NCBI RefSeq assembly: GCF_028622115.1
Contig: NZ_CP097263.1
Span: 3,596,001 to 3,660,000 of the forward strand
DNA length: 64,000 nt
Origin: Kutzneria chonburiensis
GTDB lineage: Bacteria; Actinomycetota; Actinomycetes; Mycobacteriales; Pseudonocardiaceae
Direction of reading: 5' to 3'
The notes beneath the pieces were generated by a model. The model was not told where the DNA came from. It worked only from the letters and a program-made list of their open reading frames with translations, and searched no databases. Numbering within the stretch: the first letter of the stretch is position 1; the number at the start of each line of letters is the position of its first letter. A program made the position numbers and the translations under genes. Positions 61,938-64,000 of this stretch are shown in pieces.

Positions 61938-62053
61938 TCGCTCCGGCCGGCGGACCCTGACGCTCTCTCGCCGACGTCCTCCACCGTCCGCGCGGCCCCC
62001 TGCCACCGCCGCGCCATGACGGACCCTGTACGGAACTCGAGGGGTGCATCTCG

Positions 62054-63280
62054 ATGCGTGTACTTGTTCTGGGCGGAGACGGCTTCTGCGGTTGGCCGAC
62101 GGCCCTTCACCTGTCCGACAACGGCCATGACGTCACCATTCTCGACAACCTGAGCCGGCGGGCCATCGACCTGGAACTCGAGGTCGACTCGCTGACCCCG
62201 ATCCGCCCGCTGGGCGAGCGGTTACGGGTGTGGCGCCAGCTTTCCGGGCGGGACATCGGTTTCATCCGCCTCGACCTCGCCACGGAATACGACCGCCTGG
62301 TGTCCGTGTTGACGAGACTCCGGCCGGATGCCGTGGTGCACTTCGCCGAACAGCGGGCCGCGCCGTACTCGATGCGGTCCACCGGGGCCAAGCGCTACAC
62401 CGTCGACAACAACGTGCGGGCGACGCACAACCTGCTGACCGCGCTGGTCACGACCGGCGGCGAGACCGCGCTGGTGCACCTGGGGACCATGGGCGTGTAC
62501 GGCTACGGCTGGTCCGGCTCGGCCCCGATCCCCGAGGGCTACCTCACCGTCAAGGTGCCGACCCCCGACGGCGACCTCGACCGCGAGATCCTGCACCCGG
62601 CCAACCCGGGCTCGGTCTACCACCTGACGAAGACGTTGGACCAGCTCATGTTCGCCTTCTACGCGAACAACGACGGGCTGCGCGTGACCGACCTGCACCA
62701 GGGCATCGTGTGGGGCACGCAGACGCCGCAGACCGCCCGTGACGAGCGGCTGGTCAACCGCTTCGACTACGACGGCGACTACGGCACCGTGTTGAACCGG
62801 TTCCTGATGCAGGCGGCCATCGGCCACCCGCTGACCGTGCACGGCACCGGCGGGCAGACCCGTGCGTTCATCCACCTCCGGGACACCGTGCGGTGTATAG
62901 AGATCGCGCTGAACAACCCGCCCGAGCCCGGGGCCAAGCCGACGGTGTTCAACCAGATCACCGAGACGCACCGGGTCCGCGACCTGGCCGACCTGGTCAG
63001 CGCCATGACCGGGGTCGAGGTGGCCAACCTGCCCAATCCGCGGCAGGAAGCGGTGGAGAACGACCTGGTCGTGCGCAACGACCGGTTCCTCGCGCTCGGC
63101 CTCAAGCCGACGACCCTGTCCGAGGGTTTGCTGGAGGAGTGCACGGACATCGCGGTCCGGTACGCCGACCGTGTCGACCCGTCGAAGATCGTCTGCCGGT
63201 CGGTGTGGCGCGAGGGCATGGCCGTCGCACCCGATCTGCTGACCGAACTTCCGGTGCGGCAGCCGGTGGCGGTCGACTGA
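62054..63280 (+). CDS. sqd1: UDP-sulfoquinovose synthase, SQD1/SqdB type
   Basis: The enzyme converts UDP-glucose and sulfite to UDP-sulfoquinovose, using bound NAD+. The 408-residue protein has the NAD loop LVLGGDGFCGWPTALHLS, VVHFAEQRAAPYSM, VDNNVRATHNLL, HLGTMGVYGY with Thr145, and YHLTK with Tyr189 and Lys193 (catalytic Thr/Tyr/Lys). LHQGIVWGTQTPQT, FDYDGDYGTVLNRFLMQAA and TVHGTGGQTRAFIH are strongly conserved in the family. The ATG has GAGGGG upstream. The neighbouring cysH operon can supply sulfite. It overlaps the HlyD-like gene by one base (TGATG). Confidence 0.93.
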   Translation: MRVLVLGGDGFCGWPTALHLSDNGHDVTILDNLSRRAIDLELEVDSLTPIRPLGERLRVWRQLSGRDIGFIRLDLATEYDRLVSVLTRLRPDAVVHFAEQRAAPYSMRSTGAKRYTVDNNVRATHNLLTALVTTGGETALVHLGTMGVYGYGWSGSAPIPEGYLTVKVPTPDGDLDREILHPANPGSVYHLTKTLDQLMFAFYANNDGLRVTDLHQGIVWGTQTPQTARDERLVNRFDYDGDYGTVLNRFLMQAAIGHPLTVHGTGGQTRAFIHLRDTVRCIEIALNNPPEPGAKPTVFNQITETHRVRDLADLVSAMTGVEVANLPNPRQEAVENDLVVRNDRFLALGLKPTTLSEGLLEECTDIAVRYADRVDPSKIVCRSVWREGMAVAPDLLTELPVRQPVAVD

Positions 63281-64000
63281 TGGCCCGCGGCCAGGCCCGG
63301 GTCCGCGGCATGAACGCGGCGGCCGACCTCTCCCCTTTGGTGCGCAAGGAGTTCCCGCACTCGTCGGTCCGGCAGCTGTTGGTCGCGGTGGCCATTCTGT
63401 CCGGGGGCTCGGTCCTGGCGTACTTCACCTACACCGATGTCTCGGCCCGCAGCAGCTTCGTCGGCGCGGTGCAGCCCGAGCAGTCGCTCAACCTGGACTT
63501 CACCCAGACCGGCCGGATCCAGGACGTCATGGTGCGGGCCGGTGAACACGTCAAGAAGGGCCAGCCGCTGGCCACCCAGGACCAGGCCGTGGCCAAGGCC
63601 ACGCTGGCCGACGCCAAGGCGGTTCTCGTTGCGGCACAGGCGAAGCTGGCCGCTTTGCAGTCGCCGGCGTTGACCGACACGGCCAAGCAGAACCTGGACC
63701 TCCAGGTGGCCAAGGCGAACGCACAGCTGGCCGGCGCGCAGAAGGCGTCGGGCGACGCGGCCGTGACGGCGAATGCCGAAGTGGCCCAGGCACAACAGGC
63801 CGTCACGGACGCACAGTCCACATACGACAGTGACAACAGCCAGTACAACTCGGTGTGCGCCACCAACGCGGACGCGGACAAGACATACTGCGCGAATCTC
63901 CAGGCGCAGGTGCGCAAGGACGCGTCGGCCATCAGCACGGCCAACGCGAACCTGACCCACACCAAGGCATCCACGGCCCAGCTGCGGGACACGGCCCTGA
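63280..64000 (+). CDS. HlyD/RND-type membrane fusion protein, N-terminal part
   Basis: The frame is open to the right edge; 240 residues are visible. A membrane segment lies at about 34-52 (LLVAVAILSGGSVLAYFTY). A biotinyl-lipoyl half-domain follows (GRIQDVMVRAGEHVKKGQPLATQD), then a long Ala- and Gln-rich coiled coil. This is the adaptor layout of ABC or RND exporters. The ATG overlaps the SQD1-like stop, so the two are coupled. The product may help export a sulfoquinovose-bearing molecule; the transporter lies beyond the window. Confidence 0.85.
   Translation, partial: MARGQARVRGMNAAADLSPLVRKEFPHSSVRQLLVAVAILSGGSVLAYFTYTDVSARSSFVGAVQPEQSLNLDFTQTGRIQDVMVRAGEHVKKGQPLATQDQAVAKATLADAKAVLVAAQAKLAALQSPALTDTAKQNLDLQVAKANAQLAGAQKASGDAAVTANAEVAQAQQAVTDAQSTYDSDNSQYNSVCATNADADKTYCANLQAQVRKDASAISTANANLTHTKASTAQLRDTAL

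Larger units (their letters stand above)
61681..62053. other. Divergent control region between cysH and the SQD1-like gene
   Basis: This 373-base region has the cysH promoter and dyad at its left end and the SQD1-like promoter and dyad toward the right. Between them (about 61772-61910) I see no gene. It is the joint control region of the sulfur locus. Confidence 0.6.

Overview
The window is high-GC DNA with dense coding on both strands, many GTG starts, stop/start overlaps, several apparently leaderless genes, LAL-type LuxR regulators, and abundant TetR, P450 and secreted ricin-lectin proteins. This points to a filamentous actinomycete, most likely Pseudonocardiaceae-like. The family assignment is inference; no rRNA, tRNA or other taxonomic marker was seen.

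Layout. 0-3.1 kb: end of a DUF2848 gene, a holin-like membrane protein, an unknown protein, and a membrane-anchored kinase-like protein with an external ricin-type lectin that lacks two catalytic residues. 3.2-8.6 kb: a TetR/quinone-oxidoreductase pair with matching operators, a secreted S33 peptidase, a type II NADH dehydrogenase gene interrupted by an in-frame TAG, and an AhpD-like protein. 8.7-16.3 kb: a LAL regulator with a degenerate P-loop, an ECF sigma factor with its own membrane segment, nadE, an iodotyrosine-deiodinase-like nitroreductase, a P450-TetR operon with a clear operator, and an istB remnant. 16.4-29.7 kb: a frameshifted subtilase with lectin modules, coupled to a 2963-residue RHS protein ending in a nuclease-like toxin domain.

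29.9-43 kb is a mosaic of small metabolic and regulatory genes: methyltransferase, alpha/beta hydrolases, XRE-cupin plus phosphinothricin-acetyltransferase-like GNAT, NAD kinase, AzoR, ICMT-like, P450, secreted cyclophilin, PPK2 and a LAL regulator. 43.3-47.8 kb is a probable catabolic operon (SMP-30 lactonase, HisD-like alcohol dehydrogenase, SDR, MhpA-like monooxygenase). 47.9-50.8 kb holds a DUF222/HNH gene and a decayed serine hydrolase. 50.8-55.9 kb (minus strand) is a run of four secreted lectin or beta-helix proteins.

56.1-64 kb is the most coherent system. A minus-strand sulfur operon (cysH, cysD, cysN, then ssuA/ssuB/ssuC-like transporter genes) faces a plus-strand gene for an SQD1-type UDP-sulfoquinovose synthase, which overlaps an HlyD-like membrane fusion protein running off the window. 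APS reductase makes sulfite and SQD1 consumes sulfite; no sulfite reductase or cysC lies in the window part of this locus. Both divergent units carry related TTAGGAA-type palindromes. My main hypothesis is a dedicated sulfate-to-sulfoquinovose pathway making an exported sulfonated glycoconjugate.
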